A stretch of 9,616 bases of DNA from an uncultured Clostridia bacterium. GTDB taxonomy: Bacteria > Bacillota > Clostridia > UBA1381. Position 1 is the first letter of the stretch, and every line of letters begins with the position of its first letter. Positions 1 to 6,139 of the stretch are shown here, piece after piece. Under the pieces are notes generated by a model. The model had not been told where the DNA came from and made no database searches. It saw nothing but the letters and a program-made list of their open reading frames with translations. A program made the position numbers and the translations under genes. The stretch lies in the NCBI GenBank assembly GCA_934454035.1, contig CAKSFY010000085.1, positions 1-9,616 of the forward strand, given 5' to 3'.

Positions 1-2
1 AT

Positions 3-134
3 GTATCCCCCCGTCAGCCGTCGGCTGACACCCTCCTTTAGGCAAGGGAGGCAGATTGGGAGGCTGTATAAGCCCTCCTTGCCTAAAGGAGGGTGTCATG
101 CTCACACATATGTGTGAGCATGACGGGAGGATAC
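3..134. mobile_element. MITE-like element of nested inverted repeats
   Basis: The outer ends are inverted repeats of 14 nt: gtatccccccgtca at 3-16 against the reverse complement of 121-134, with one mismatch. Inside them a perfect 21-bp inverted repeat pairs 27-47 with 77-97 (core ccctcctttaggcaagg). Two further palindromes sit at the junctions: gtcagccg-t-cggctgac at 13-29, and a perfect 30-nt palindrome at 95-124 centred on acacat|atgtgt. The whole can be drawn as a branched cruciform with a small left arm and a larger right arm. There is no plausible coding sequence, so any transposition would need proteins from elsewhere. Seen: the symmetry. Inferred: mobility, and that the element is multicopy; similar ccctcctt/aaggaggg intergenic repeats are familiar to me in gut Clostridia, but I cannot check that here. 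No target-site duplication is clear, partly because only two bases precede the left end. Confidence 0.65.
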
Positions 135-188
135 AGCTTACATAAAACCAAAACCTCCCGTTTAAAACCATTTACCTATTACTTAACA

Positions 189-218
189 GTATTCTTTTGT
201 GAAATAATCAAAGAATAC
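189..218. repeat. 9-bp stem-loop
   Basis: gtattcttt at 189-197 is perfectly complementary to aaagaatac at 210-218, with a 12-nt loop. It is the first in a row of stem-loops and is not followed by a T-tract, so it is not an ordinary intrinsic terminator in the + direction. Confidence 0.45.
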
Positions 219-228
219 AAAACGGAAA

Positions 229-296
229 GGGCGGAAAGTTCCGCCCCTCTCTCAAAGGGCATAAGAGTATTTTGCTTTTATGTCTTTTGAGAGAGG
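229..296 (+). other. Paired GC hairpin and 21-bp RNA hairpin
   Basis: gggcggaa (229-236) faces ttccgccc (239-246), with a working loop of about 6 nt. Adjoining it, 246-266 can pair along its full length with 276-296 around the 9-nt loop gtattttgc: 18 Watson-Crick pairs plus three G-U pairs (257-285, 259-283, 265-277). All three wobbles are G-U only in + strand RNA; in the opposite strand they become A-C mismatches. This favours a + strand RNA structure over a DNA palindrome. It could be a 5' leader structure, a processed 3' end of an upstream transcript, or a small RNA. No T-tract follows, so it is not called a terminator. Confidence 0.5.
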
Positions 297-331
297 TAAA
301 ATCTCACATATTCAATATATAAACAAGAAAA

Positions 332-372
332 AGCCGTTTAAAATTAAACTATTCCGACTTTTAAAATCGGCT
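332..372 (+). other. Stem-loop just upstream of the 403 gene
   Basis: agccg at 332-336 pairs with cggct at 368-372. The stem continues as tttaaaa (337-343) against ttttaaaa (359-366) with two single-base bulges, giving about 12 pairs around a 15-nt AT-rich loop. It ends 14 nt before the ribosome binding site. It may be a leader structure or a weak terminator (gattaattta follows, not a run of T). Confidence 0.35.
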
Positions 373-402
373 GATTAATTTATACAAAAGGAGAATCGGG
401 TT

Positions 403-3400
403 ATGCCTAGAAAAAAAATACTATCACTCATATTATGCATTATTATGCTCGGCTCGTATCTGCCGTGCAGCTTTGTTTTTGCCGATAACGGCGGAAAAAA
501 TGAGCGCTACGTGTATTTGCATGCGCAGGGGGAAAATCCGACGGATACTCCGAATGTCAGCACGGTATATATGGGAGAAAATACCGATGTATATTTAGCT
601 GTAGATAACCCCAACAAGGGTTTGTATGAGGACGGTATTCATAAAGAGCCGCAGTATGATTTGAACGGATATACCGTAACCGTATACTTCGACCCTGCAT
701 ATTTTGATTATGCTTCAGACCCGGCAAAGCCGATTGATTATACCGTTCCGGACAAAAATACCGATACCTCGCAGACGGGTCAGGACGATGAGCACGGCAA
801 GCCGGTCGATGTGCCGACCGAGATTGGCTATTATCCTTATGCACAGGGCAGCGGCACGGAAAACGGATACAAGACGGCATATGTTACAGTGTTTTATAAC
901 GGCGGTTTTGCTCCGCAGAAAAAGGACGGTCAGCTTTGGTATAATTTATGCAAGCTGCCGCTCACACCGCTTAAAACAGGCAGTACACAAATATTTATTG
1001 ACACATCGGGCGAACAGGGCAAGGGACTTGAACTCTTTGCAAAAAATAAGTCGGAAAAGTTAGAGGAGCAAACCTTTCTTTACACGGCTATAAACGGCGG
1101 CAGTCATACTGTCGTGATTAAGGACAAGTCAAGACCGGCTGCGCCTGTTGCAAATCCGAACGCCGGCAGCTATGACGAAAAGCAGCTTGTTACGCTCACG
1201 GCGGAAAGCGGCTGCGATATATATTATTCTCTTGACGGCACTAATTTTGAAAAATATACAAGCCCGATAGAAATTGAAACAACCTCGACTATAACCTGTT
1301 ATGCTGAGCGCACAACGGACGGCAAGCAAAGTAACAAGGTAAGCTATGAGTATAACATACTTCCGAAAGCGCCCCGACTGTTTGACGGCGAAAAAACGCC
1401 GATACCGAATGTTTATACAAGCGATGATATATTTACCGTTTACGCTGCGGATAAGGCAAGCTATGGAAAAATAGAGGACGGAAACGAGATTTACTACACA
1501 TTTTCCGGTATTTCGGCAGATAGTATCACACTCGGGACAAACCCCGAAAGTGAATGGGTAAAGCTCGATAAGCTCACGCAAAGCATTGAAATAAACAAAA
1601 ACCGCACCGTGCGGCTTATTACCGACAGAATGGGAGTATTCTCCGATGTTTCGGAATATCGGCTCGGCATAAAGCCTGCAAAGGTTACGGCTTCTCCCGA
1701 TTCCGGCAGTTATGACAAAAAGCAGGATATAACGCTTTCGGTCAAAACCACCGGCGCAAAGATTTATTATACGCTTGACGGCAGCGACCCCAAAACAAAC
1801 GGTATTGAATATTCGGGCGTTATTACCGTTGCAAAGGACACAACCGTCAGAGCTGTTGCCTGCTATGACGGTATATACGGTGATGTTTCTTCGTTCTATT
1901 ATCTGTTTACCGCAAAAGATGATTACGGTGTGGACGCGTTCTATCCATCCGGCGTGTACGAGGGAACCGTAAATGTCACGCTGACCGCAAATAATCCCGA
2001 AAATGAGATTGAGTATAGCACGGACGGCGGAAACACCTGGCAGAAATACGAAAACACTCTTGTTATAGACAAGGATACGGATATTCTTGCAAGAGCGGTT
2101 GACAAGAGCGGCAACAAAGGCGGTATATATACATTTACATATAAAATAAAGCCGCTTCCTCCTGTATTTGCTCCCGAAAGCACGCAGTTTACCAATGCTG
2201 ATGAAATTACGGTTTTCTGTGTGGAAAGCAAGCCGGAAAATACAAGCCGCTTTAAGCTTTTCTATACGCTTGACGGAAGCGACACGACAACAAGTGCAGC
2301 AAGATTTGAAGCCGATGACGTTTCGGATTCGGCGGAAATTACAATAACAAAATATACTGTTGTAAAAGCGGCGGTATTAAAAGACGGAGTAACCTACTCA
2401 AACGTTGTTACACATTCTTATGATATTGTAAACAAAAAACCGTCCCGGCCGCTTATGACCTTAACACCGGGCAATTACATAAGAAAAATCGGTGATGACG
2501 TCGGTTTTTCCACAAAGTTTATGCCTGTGCCGACAGGAACGGAAATCTATTATACAATAAGCTATGACGGAACATTCACAGCCGATCCGATACCGAACAC
2601 AGCCGACACAATTCAATATGACGGAAATCCGATAACGGTTAAAGGACACACGATTATAAAAGCGATAGCGGTTAATGCGTTCGGAGTAAAAAGCGACGTC
2701 GGTATATTTGAATATATCGTAACGCCCGAAGCTCCGAAAGCTGCCCCCTCTGCCGTAATCAGCGGCAATACGCTCCCTGTTGTTCCCGTGAGTGCGGTTA
2801 AGGGCTGTACGGTAAAATATGATGTAAACGGGATTACAAATGAATTTGTCTGCACGGACGGCAGCTTTTATATTGACACCGCAACGGGAAACGCATATAA
2901 AGACGAGGCTTGCACAGAGCCTTTGGGAACGCAGAACACAGGAACGGTAACAGCTCCGGCGGAGCTGAATATCAGCGCAGAGCTTGACGGTATCGAAAGC
3001 GACCGGAACAAATACACATATAAATTAAGCGCTGACGCAGGAACTCTTGCGCCGCCTTATGCCGATAAGGAAACGGGCGAATATGAGGAAATCAAAGCAG
3101 ACGAGGACAACAACCTATTGCTTGTAAAGCTGTATTCCTTAAATAAAGGCGATACAATTCAATACACAACCGACAACGGCGCAAATTGGATTGACTACAC
3201 CGACACAATACCGATTAAGAATGACACCGTATTGCAGATAAGAAGTGAAAAGGACGACAATTACAGCACAGCGGTAAGCTATGTATATAACTTTGTGCCG
3301 CTTGCACCGATTATTACGCTTCCGTCGGGACGGTATTTAAAGAGCGATAACAAGACGGCCGAAATTAAATATGACGACCGTGCGCCGTCGGATAAAATTG

Positions 3401-4932
3401 CAAATGATTATAAAATTATGTACCGTGAAAACGGCGACAAGCAGGATTTTCCGTATTCGGTTGAACGAGAAATCGACCACACAATGTCGTTTAAGGCATA
3501 TGTCATCAATACCAAAACAGGCAGAGCAAGTAAAAATACAATTCATTATTACATTATTGAGCCTGAAAGCGTTGCAACAGGCAGTGTATATATCGCCAAT
3601 CCGTATGACGTTCCGCGTATAAGCGCAGATGTCCTCGATACCGGCGAATATGCAAAGGGAATCAAGCTTTTAACTCAGAAAAATGACGCGGTTATACATT
3701 ATTTTTACACATATACTCACGAGGACGGAAACAGCGTTACCTCGCAGAATCTTGTGTATGATAACACACCGATTACGGTTAATGCTTCAATGACGGGTAT
3801 AAAAATCACAGCTTGGCTGACCGACAGGGACGGAAATGAAATCCTTGGCAGTAAGGAAACCTTTCCTATTGAGTTTGTGCATTTAAAAGTTCCGCAAACC
3901 TCGCTCGGCAGCGATAAGGTGGAATTTTCAAAGGGAACTGCTTACACGCTTATAAACGATTATCCCGGCGATGAAAATATTCTGCTTTATTACACAACCG
4001 ACGGCAGTGAACCGAGCACCGAAACAGGTGAGGGCAGAAAGCTGTACGGCGGTGAAACGCTTACCTTAAACGAAGCCGTAACAGTTAAGGCAGTATATTT
4101 GAGCGTATGCGGAAAGTGCGTGTATTGTAAGGACGATAAGAAAGAACTCTGCACCGATAAGGTTTACGGGAAAACGGGAGTGTATAAATACACCGTTCCG
4201 AGCGTTATCCATACAGGCGGCGGTGGCGGCGGCGGACGCACCACCGTGGACAATACAAGAAAATACACAAAGGATATTTTCGGGACGGAGCACCCGACTC
4301 ATATCGGATATATCAGCGGCTATCCGGACGGCAGTGTTAAGCCGGACGGTGAAATTACAAGAGAGGAAATCACCTCTGTTCTTTACCGTATCGTAAATCA
4401 CGACTACGAAAAACCGTTTGCCGCAACGGGCGAAGCGTTCCCCGATGTTGATATGAGCCGCTGGTCCGCGCACGATATTGAATATATGTCGGATAAAAAT
4501 ATTGTAAGCGGCTATCCCGACGGCGAATTTAAACCGGGAAATAATCTGACGAGAGCGGAGTTTGCGGCGTTAATCAGCCACTTTGCAAAGCTTGAGGCGG
4601 CGGACAGTGAAAATCCGTTCCCAGATCTTGATAAATCGCATTGGGCATATGATGATATTTTAAGCCTTAATGCTTCGGGTCTTATGCAGGGGTATGAGGA
4701 CGGAACATACAGACCCGAAAATCAGATTACACGTGCGGAGGTTATGACGGTTATAAATAAAATTCTTGGCAGAAACCCGTCAGAGACGTATGTAAAATCT
4801 CTTGATTTTAATCCGTTTAATGACCTTGAAAAGGATAAATGGTACTACACTGCTGTTTTGGAAGCAACGATTACACATAATTATTATCTTGACGATAAGG
4901 GTGTCGAAATCAAGTGGGAGGACTGTAAATGA
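403..4932 (+). CDS. Exported S-layer-anchored multi-repeat protein (SLH + chitobiase-C-like repeats)
   Basis: A 1509-residue protein probably displayed on the cell wall. It begins with a signal peptide (KK then a hydrophobic core; cleavage likely after FVFA, residue 27). Residues about 35-240 form a beta-rich region that recalls a cohesin-like or carbohydrate-binding sandwich, but this is only a resemblance. From about 245 to 1266 run roughly ten divergent repeats of 75-110 residues resembling the chitobiase/beta-hexosaminidase C-terminal family (CHB_HEX_C / Fn3_assoc). Their signatures are GSYDEKQ/GSYDKKQ, IYYSLDGT/IYYTLDGSDP and a closing VSYEYNI-type strand; the best copies are about 245-320 and 424-503. 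A Gly7 linker (1272-1278) leads to three SLH domains (about 1298-1332, 1346-1396, 1406-1458; motifs SGYPDG, TRAEF and TRAEV) and a short tail resembling the start of another. SLH domains normally bind pyruvylated secondary wall polymer. The last repeat carries four Cys in CxxCxxCx7C spacing (1236-1250). No catalytic domain is recognisable, so a binding or scaffolding role is inferred. The start is supported by aaaaggaga, 9 nt from GGAG to the ATG, and by the signal peptide. Confidence 0.93.
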   Translation: MPRKKILSLILCIIMLGSYLPCSFVFADNGGKNERYVYLHAQGENPTDTPNVSTVYMGENTDVYLAVDNPNKGLYEDGIHKEPQYDLNGYTVTVYFDPAYFDYASDPAKPIDYTVPDKNTDTSQTGQDDEHGKPVDVPTEIGYYPYAQGSGTENGYKTAYVTVFYNGGFAPQKKDGQLWYNLCKLPLTPLKTGSTQIFIDTSGEQGKGLELFAKNKSEKLEEQTFLYTAINGGSHTVVIKDKSRPAAPVANPNAGSYDEKQLVTLTAESGCDIYYSLDGTNFEKYTSPIEIETTSTITCYAERTTDGKQSNKVSYEYNILPKAPRLFDGEKTPIPNVYTSDDIFTVYAADKASYGKIEDGNEIYYTFSGISADSITLGTNPESEWVKLDKLTQSIEINKNRTVRLITDRMGVFSDVSEYRLGIKPAKVTASPDSGSYDKKQDITLSVKTTGAKIYYTLDGSDPKTNGIEYSGVITVAKDTTVRAVACYDGIYGDVSSFYYLFTAKDDYGVDAFYPSGVYEGTVNVTLTANNPENEIEYSTDGGNTWQKYENTLVIDKDTDILARAVDKSGNKGGIYTFTYKIKPLPPVFAPESTQFTNADEITVFCVESKPENTSRFKLFYTLDGSDTTTSAARFEADDVSDSAEITITKYTVVKAAVLKDGVTYSNVVTHSYDIVNKKPSRPLMTLTPGNYIRKIGDDVGFSTKFMPVPTGTEIYYTISYDGTFTADPIPNTADTIQYDGNPITVKGHTIIKAIAVNAFGVKSDVGIFEYIVTPEAPKAAPSAVISGNTLPVVPVSAVKGCTVKYDVNGITNEFVCTDGSFYIDTATGNAYKDEACTEPLGTQNTGTVTAPAELNISAELDGIESDRNKYTYKLSADAGTLAPPYADKETGEYEEIKADEDNNLLLVKLYSLNKGDTIQYTTDNGANWIDYTDTIPIKNDTVLQIRSEKDDNYSTAVSYVYNFVPLAPIITLPSGRYLKSDNKTAEIKYDDRAPSDKIANDYKIMYRENGDKQDFPYSVEREIDHTMSFKAYVINTKTGRASKNTIHYYIIEPESVATGSVYIANPYDVPRISADVLDTGEYAKGIKLLTQKNDAVIHYFYTYTHEDGNSVTSQNLVYDNTPITVNASMTGIKITAWLTDRDGNEILGSKETFPIEFVHLKVPQTSLGSDKVEFSKGTAYTLINDYPGDENILLYYTTDGSEPSTETGEGRKLYGGETLTLNEAVTVKAVYLSVCGKCVYCKDDKKELCTDKVYGKTGVYKYTVPSVIHTGGGGGGGRTTVDNTRKYTKDIFGTEHPTHIGYISGYPDGSVKPDGEITREEITSVLYRIVNHDYEKPFAATGEAFPDVDMSRWSAHDIEYMSDKNIVSGYPDGEFKPGNNLTRAEFAALISHFAKLEAADSENPFPDLDKSHWAYDDILSLNASGLMQGYEDGTYRPENQITRAEVMTVINKILGRNPSETYVKSLDFNPFNDLEKDKWYYTAVLEATITHNYYLDDKGVEIKWEDCK

Positions 4933-4944
4933 TGCAACAGAGTT

Positions 4945-4968
4945 ACCGGGAGCTTTAAAGCTCCCGGT
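4945..4968. repeat. Perfect 24-nt palindrome without T-tract
   Basis: accgggagcttt is followed directly by its reverse complement, with the centre between 4956 and 4957. It lies 12 nt after the stop of the S-layer protein and 12 nt before the ribosome binding site of the next gene. RNA would form a GC-rich stem, but the following bases are gccggaagat, so it is not a classic intrinsic terminator. It could slow exonucleases, partly attenuate transcription, or be a DNA-binding site. The two small genes downstream may thus share a transcript with the 403 gene at reduced level. Confidence 0.55.
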
Positions 4969-4999
4969 GCCGGAAGATATAAAGAAGGAGTACAATATT

Positions 5000-5149
5000 A
5001 TGATTAGGGGAATATTAATATTTTTATCGGGAGCAATGTTCGGCGGTATGATTGGCTTTTTGACATTTTGTCTGGTTGCCGGAATACAGTTAAAAAACGA
5101 TAAAAAATGCAAAAAGCGAAGCGATAAGGAGGAGCAGGCCGATGCTTAG
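5000..5149 (+). CDS. DUF3789-like single-pass membrane microprotein, 49 aa
   Basis: A 49-residue protein. It has MIRG, then one hydrophobic segment (about residues 4-28, with Gly-rich stretches SGAMFGGMIGF), then a strongly charged tail (KNDKKCKKRSDKEEQ). This arrangement, and the GxxxGG-like start of the helix, match my memory of DUF3789, a family of tiny membrane proteins found in conjugative elements, prophages and gut Clostridia. The function is unknown. The start at 5000 is chosen because aaagaaggag (4981-4990) lies 9 nt upstream; the same frame stays open back to 4802, but that stretch overlaps the S-layer gene and crosses the palindrome. The stop overlaps the next start by 8 nt, so the two are probably translationally coupled. 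Confidence 0.75.
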   Translation: MIRGILIFLSGAMFGGMIGFLTFCLVAGIQLKNDKKCKKRSDKEEQADA

Positions 5150-5342
5150 AAGAAAGCTGTGCCCGCGCTGCAAAACGGGAAAGTATACTTACGAGCTTGA
5201 TCCGCATTCGGCAGAATGCCCTTATTTATACTGCCATGACGGCAAAAAATGCACTATGTATGAAAAACTTGACGAGTCCGGCAGACGCCCGGCAATATTC
5301 AAAAAATTAACTTCGGTACTTGACAAAATGCGAAAAATGTGA
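5142..5342 (+). CDS. Small Cys-rich putative metal-binding protein, 66 aa
   Basis: A 66-residue basic protein of unknown function. It has C7-x2-C10 (LCPRCKTG) near the N-terminus and C26-x4-C31-x5-C37 with H22 and H32 nearby, a spacing compatible with a zinc-ribbon-like fold. The C-terminal third is Lys/Arg-rich (FKKLTSVLDKMRKM) with no membrane segment. An excellent ribosome binding site, taaggaggag (5125-5134), lies inside the preceding gene with 9 nt from AGGAGG to the ATG, and the ATG overlaps the end of that gene, so the pair forms a tight cassette. The last codons contain the -35 box for the thiT leader. I recognise no named family; zinc binding is inferred from the Cys pattern only. 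Confidence 0.75.
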   Translation: MLRRKLCPRCKTGKYTYELDPHSAECPYLYCHDGKKCTMYEKLDESGRRPAIFKKLTSVLDKMRKM

Positions 5343-5348
5343 TATTAT
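5320..5348 (+). promoter_or_regulatory. SigmaA-type promoter for the thiT riboswitch leader
   Basis: ttgaca (5320-5325, perfect -35), a 17-nt spacer and tattat (5343-5348, 5 of 6) lie across the end of the Cys-rich gene. The expected transcript start is about 5355-5356, in the A-run just before the aptamer's ggggagc. The position fits a dedicated promoter for the riboswitch transcript, although read-through from the upstream small genes is also possible because no terminator separates them. Confidence 0.8.
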
Positions 5349-5358
5349 GTAAAAAAAA

Positions 5359-5441
5359 GGGGAGCCGCAACGGCTGAGAGTAGGCACAAATGTGCCTTGA
5401 CCCGCATAACCTGATTTGGATAATGCCAACGTAGGGAAAAT
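5359..5441 (+). ncRNA. TPP riboswitch aptamer (THI-box)
   Basis: The hallmark blocks of the TPP aptamer appear in order: ggggagcc, ggctgagag, a variable P3a hairpin (ggcac-aaat-gtgcc, 5383-5396), ttgaccc, acctgatttggataatgcc and acgtagggaa. Compared with the usual CTGG...CCAG helix, this copy has TTGG (5416-5419) and CCAA (5426-5429), a compensatory C-G to U-A change that preserves pairing and supports a working RNA. It binds thiamin pyrophosphate and, with the terminator downstream, should repress thiT when thiamin is plentiful. Confidence 0.97.
5404..5412 (+). promoter_or_regulatory. Predicted antiterminator 5' strand within the aptamer
   Basis: gcataacct here is the exact reverse complement of aggttatgc at 5456-5464, the ascending arm of the downstream terminator. 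Pairing of the two would break both the aptamer and the terminator, which gives the OFF-switch logic: no TPP, antiterminator forms, thiT is transcribed. Confidence 0.7.
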
Positions 5442-5455
5442 ACTGAAGTTGTATG

Positions 5456-5484
5456 AGGTTATGCTTTTTTGCATAACTTTTTTT
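5456..5484 (+). terminator. Riboswitch-controlled intrinsic terminator
   Basis: gttatgc (5458-5464), loop tttttt and gcataac (5471-5477) form a 7-bp stem that can be extended by a G-U and an A-U pair at the base, directly followed by seven T (5478-5484). It lies between the TPP aptamer and thiT and is the expression platform. Confidence 0.9.
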
Positions 5485-5506
5485 AGTTTCCGAATCGGAA
5501 AAAAAG

Positions 5507-5515
5507 AAAGGAAGG
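5507..5515 (+). promoter_or_regulatory. thiT: Ribosome binding site fixing the thiT start
   Basis: aaaggaagg ends 5 nt before the ATG at 5521 (9 nt from its first GG). It decides the start: an upstream in-frame ATG at 5416 lies inside the aptamer and has no such site. A small hairpin, tttccg-aat-cggaaa (5487-5501), lies just before it. Confidence 0.8.
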
Positions 5516-5520
5516 CTTAT

Positions 5521-6075
5521 ATGAACAACACAAAAAAAATTACAACCTGCGCGTTGCTTATTGCAGCGTCAACGGTACTTGCATGGCTGTCAAAGCTGAT
5601 TCCGTCTCCGTGGCTTCAGGGCGGAAGCGTGACACTGGCATCGAGCGTACCGATAATTATCGCGTCGATTATGTTCGGCACAAAATGGGGACTGACCGCA
5701 TCGGTGGTATACGCGGTTATTCAGATGATGATGGGATTTTATCCGCCCCCGACTCAAACCTTTGTAAATTATCTTTTGGTGGTTCTTTTGGATTACATAC
5801 TGGCTTTCGGAGTTTACGGACTTGCCGGATTGTTTTATAAGAAAGATAAACCGATTACAATCCCCATATCCGGCTTTATTGTTATGTGTCTGAGATATGT
5901 CTGCCACATATTGTCCGGATTGCTTATCTGGGGCGTGTATGCAGAGGACCAGTCGATAGTTGCATACTCACTGGGATACAACGGCTCGTATATGATTCCG
6001 GAAATCATAATCACTACCGTAGTGCTTGCGCTTTTGCAGAAATTTATTTCAAAAAAGGCTTTACAAACGGAATAG
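5521..6075 (+). CDS. thiT: Thiamin ECF transporter substrate-binding subunit ThiT
   Basis: A 184-residue integral membrane protein of the ThiT/YuaJ family, the usual size for this S-component. It captures thiamin outside the membrane and works with a shared energising module (EcfA, EcfA', EcfT) encoded elsewhere. Six hydrophobic segments are apparent. Helix 1 has an AxxxA motif (A11-A15) typical of S-components docking on EcfT. Family signatures are GGSVTLASSVPIIIASIMFG (34-53), LDYILAF (90-96), RYVCHILSG (125-133) and NGSYMIPE (154-161). From memory of the Lactococcus lactis structure, thiamin contacts H125, W133, Y146 and N151 appear to correspond to H129, W137, Y149 and N154 here. The TPP riboswitch directly upstream independently supports the substrate. 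A strong terminator follows, so it is probably monocistronic. Confidence 0.96.
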   Translation: MNNTKKITTCALLIAASTVLAWLSKLIPSPWLQGGSVTLASSVPIIIASIMFGTKWGLTASVVYAVIQMMMGFYPPPTQTFVNYLLVVLLDYILAFGVYGLAGLFYKKDKPITIPISGFIVMCLRYVCHILSGLLIWGVYAEDQSIVAYSLGYNGSYMIPEIIITTVVLALLQKFISKKALQTE

Positions 6076-6088
6076 CGAATAGTATAAT
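6060..6088 (+). promoter_or_regulatory. Promoter for the 6140 gene, overlapping thiT end and terminator
   Basis: tttaca (6060-6065, 5 of 6), a 17-nt spacer and a perfect tataat (6083-6088). The -35 lies in the last codons of thiT, and the last three bases of the -10 are the first of the terminator's ascending arm. Transcription should start near 6095-6096, inside the terminator stem, so the new RNA would begin with gggag-cagg-ctccc. Confidence 0.75.
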
Positions 6089-6125
6089 AGTATTTGGGAG
6101 CAGGCTCCCGAATACTATTTTTTTT
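6086..6125 (+). terminator. Strong intrinsic terminator after thiT
   Basis: aatagtatt (6086-6094) pairs with aatactatt (6111-6119). A T-G pair joins this to gggagc/gctccc (6096-6101 with 6104-6109), making a stem of up to 16 bp with a very tight loop, or 15 bp with loop cagg. Eight T follow (6118-6125, partly in the stem). The T-tract touches the ggagg ribosome binding site (6126-6130) of the next gene. Confidence 0.92.
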
Positions 6126-6139
6126 GGAGGTATATTGCT

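Larger units (their letters stand above)
135..402. other. Gene-free leader region with serial hairpins
   Basis: Together with the element before it this is about 400 bases without a credible gene. It is AT-rich and contains four successive potential stem-loops (189-218, 229-246, 246-296 and 332-372), then the ribosome binding site of the 403 gene (aaaaggaga, 386-394, GGAG ending 9 nt before the ATG). I searched for a promoter for the downstream gene and found only weak matches, for example tataaa at 318-323 without a suitable -35. The start site of that transcript is therefore unresolved and may lie upstream of the hairpins. Confidence 0.6.

Noticed and set aside
93..290. A 65-codon open frame over the end of the repeat element and the hairpins
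   Set aside because: It begins inside the inverted-repeat element, lacks a ribosome binding site and crosses two strong hairpins; the product has no recognisable features.
287..323. Promoter ttgaga ... tataaa for the 403 gene
   Set aside because: The spacing between the two boxes is far from 17 nt and the -35 box is in the stem of a hairpin; nothing better was found.
1135..4200. DNA-level tandem repeat or CRISPR-like array in the repeat protein
   Set aside because: The repeats are seen only at protein level and are highly diverged, with irregular unit length and no conserved DNA repeat or spacers.
557..4473. Several open frames on both strands inside the S-layer gene
   Set aside because: They are shadows of a long gene with signal peptide and known domains; none has a convincing start site or family motif.
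4945..4968. Rho-independent terminator after the S-layer gene
   Set aside because: The stem is excellent, but no T-run follows on either strand (gccggaag on +, aactctgt on the complement), so it is listed as a palindrome.
4802..4999. N-terminal extension of the 49-residue membrane protein
   Set aside because: It overlaps the SLH-protein C-terminus in another frame; the 5000 start has a good ribosome binding site and begins directly at the membrane segment.
5416..5520. Upstream in-frame ATG that would lengthen ThiT by 35 residues
   Set aside because: It lies inside the TPP aptamer and terminator, has no Shine-Dalgarno site, and the family size fits the 5521 start.
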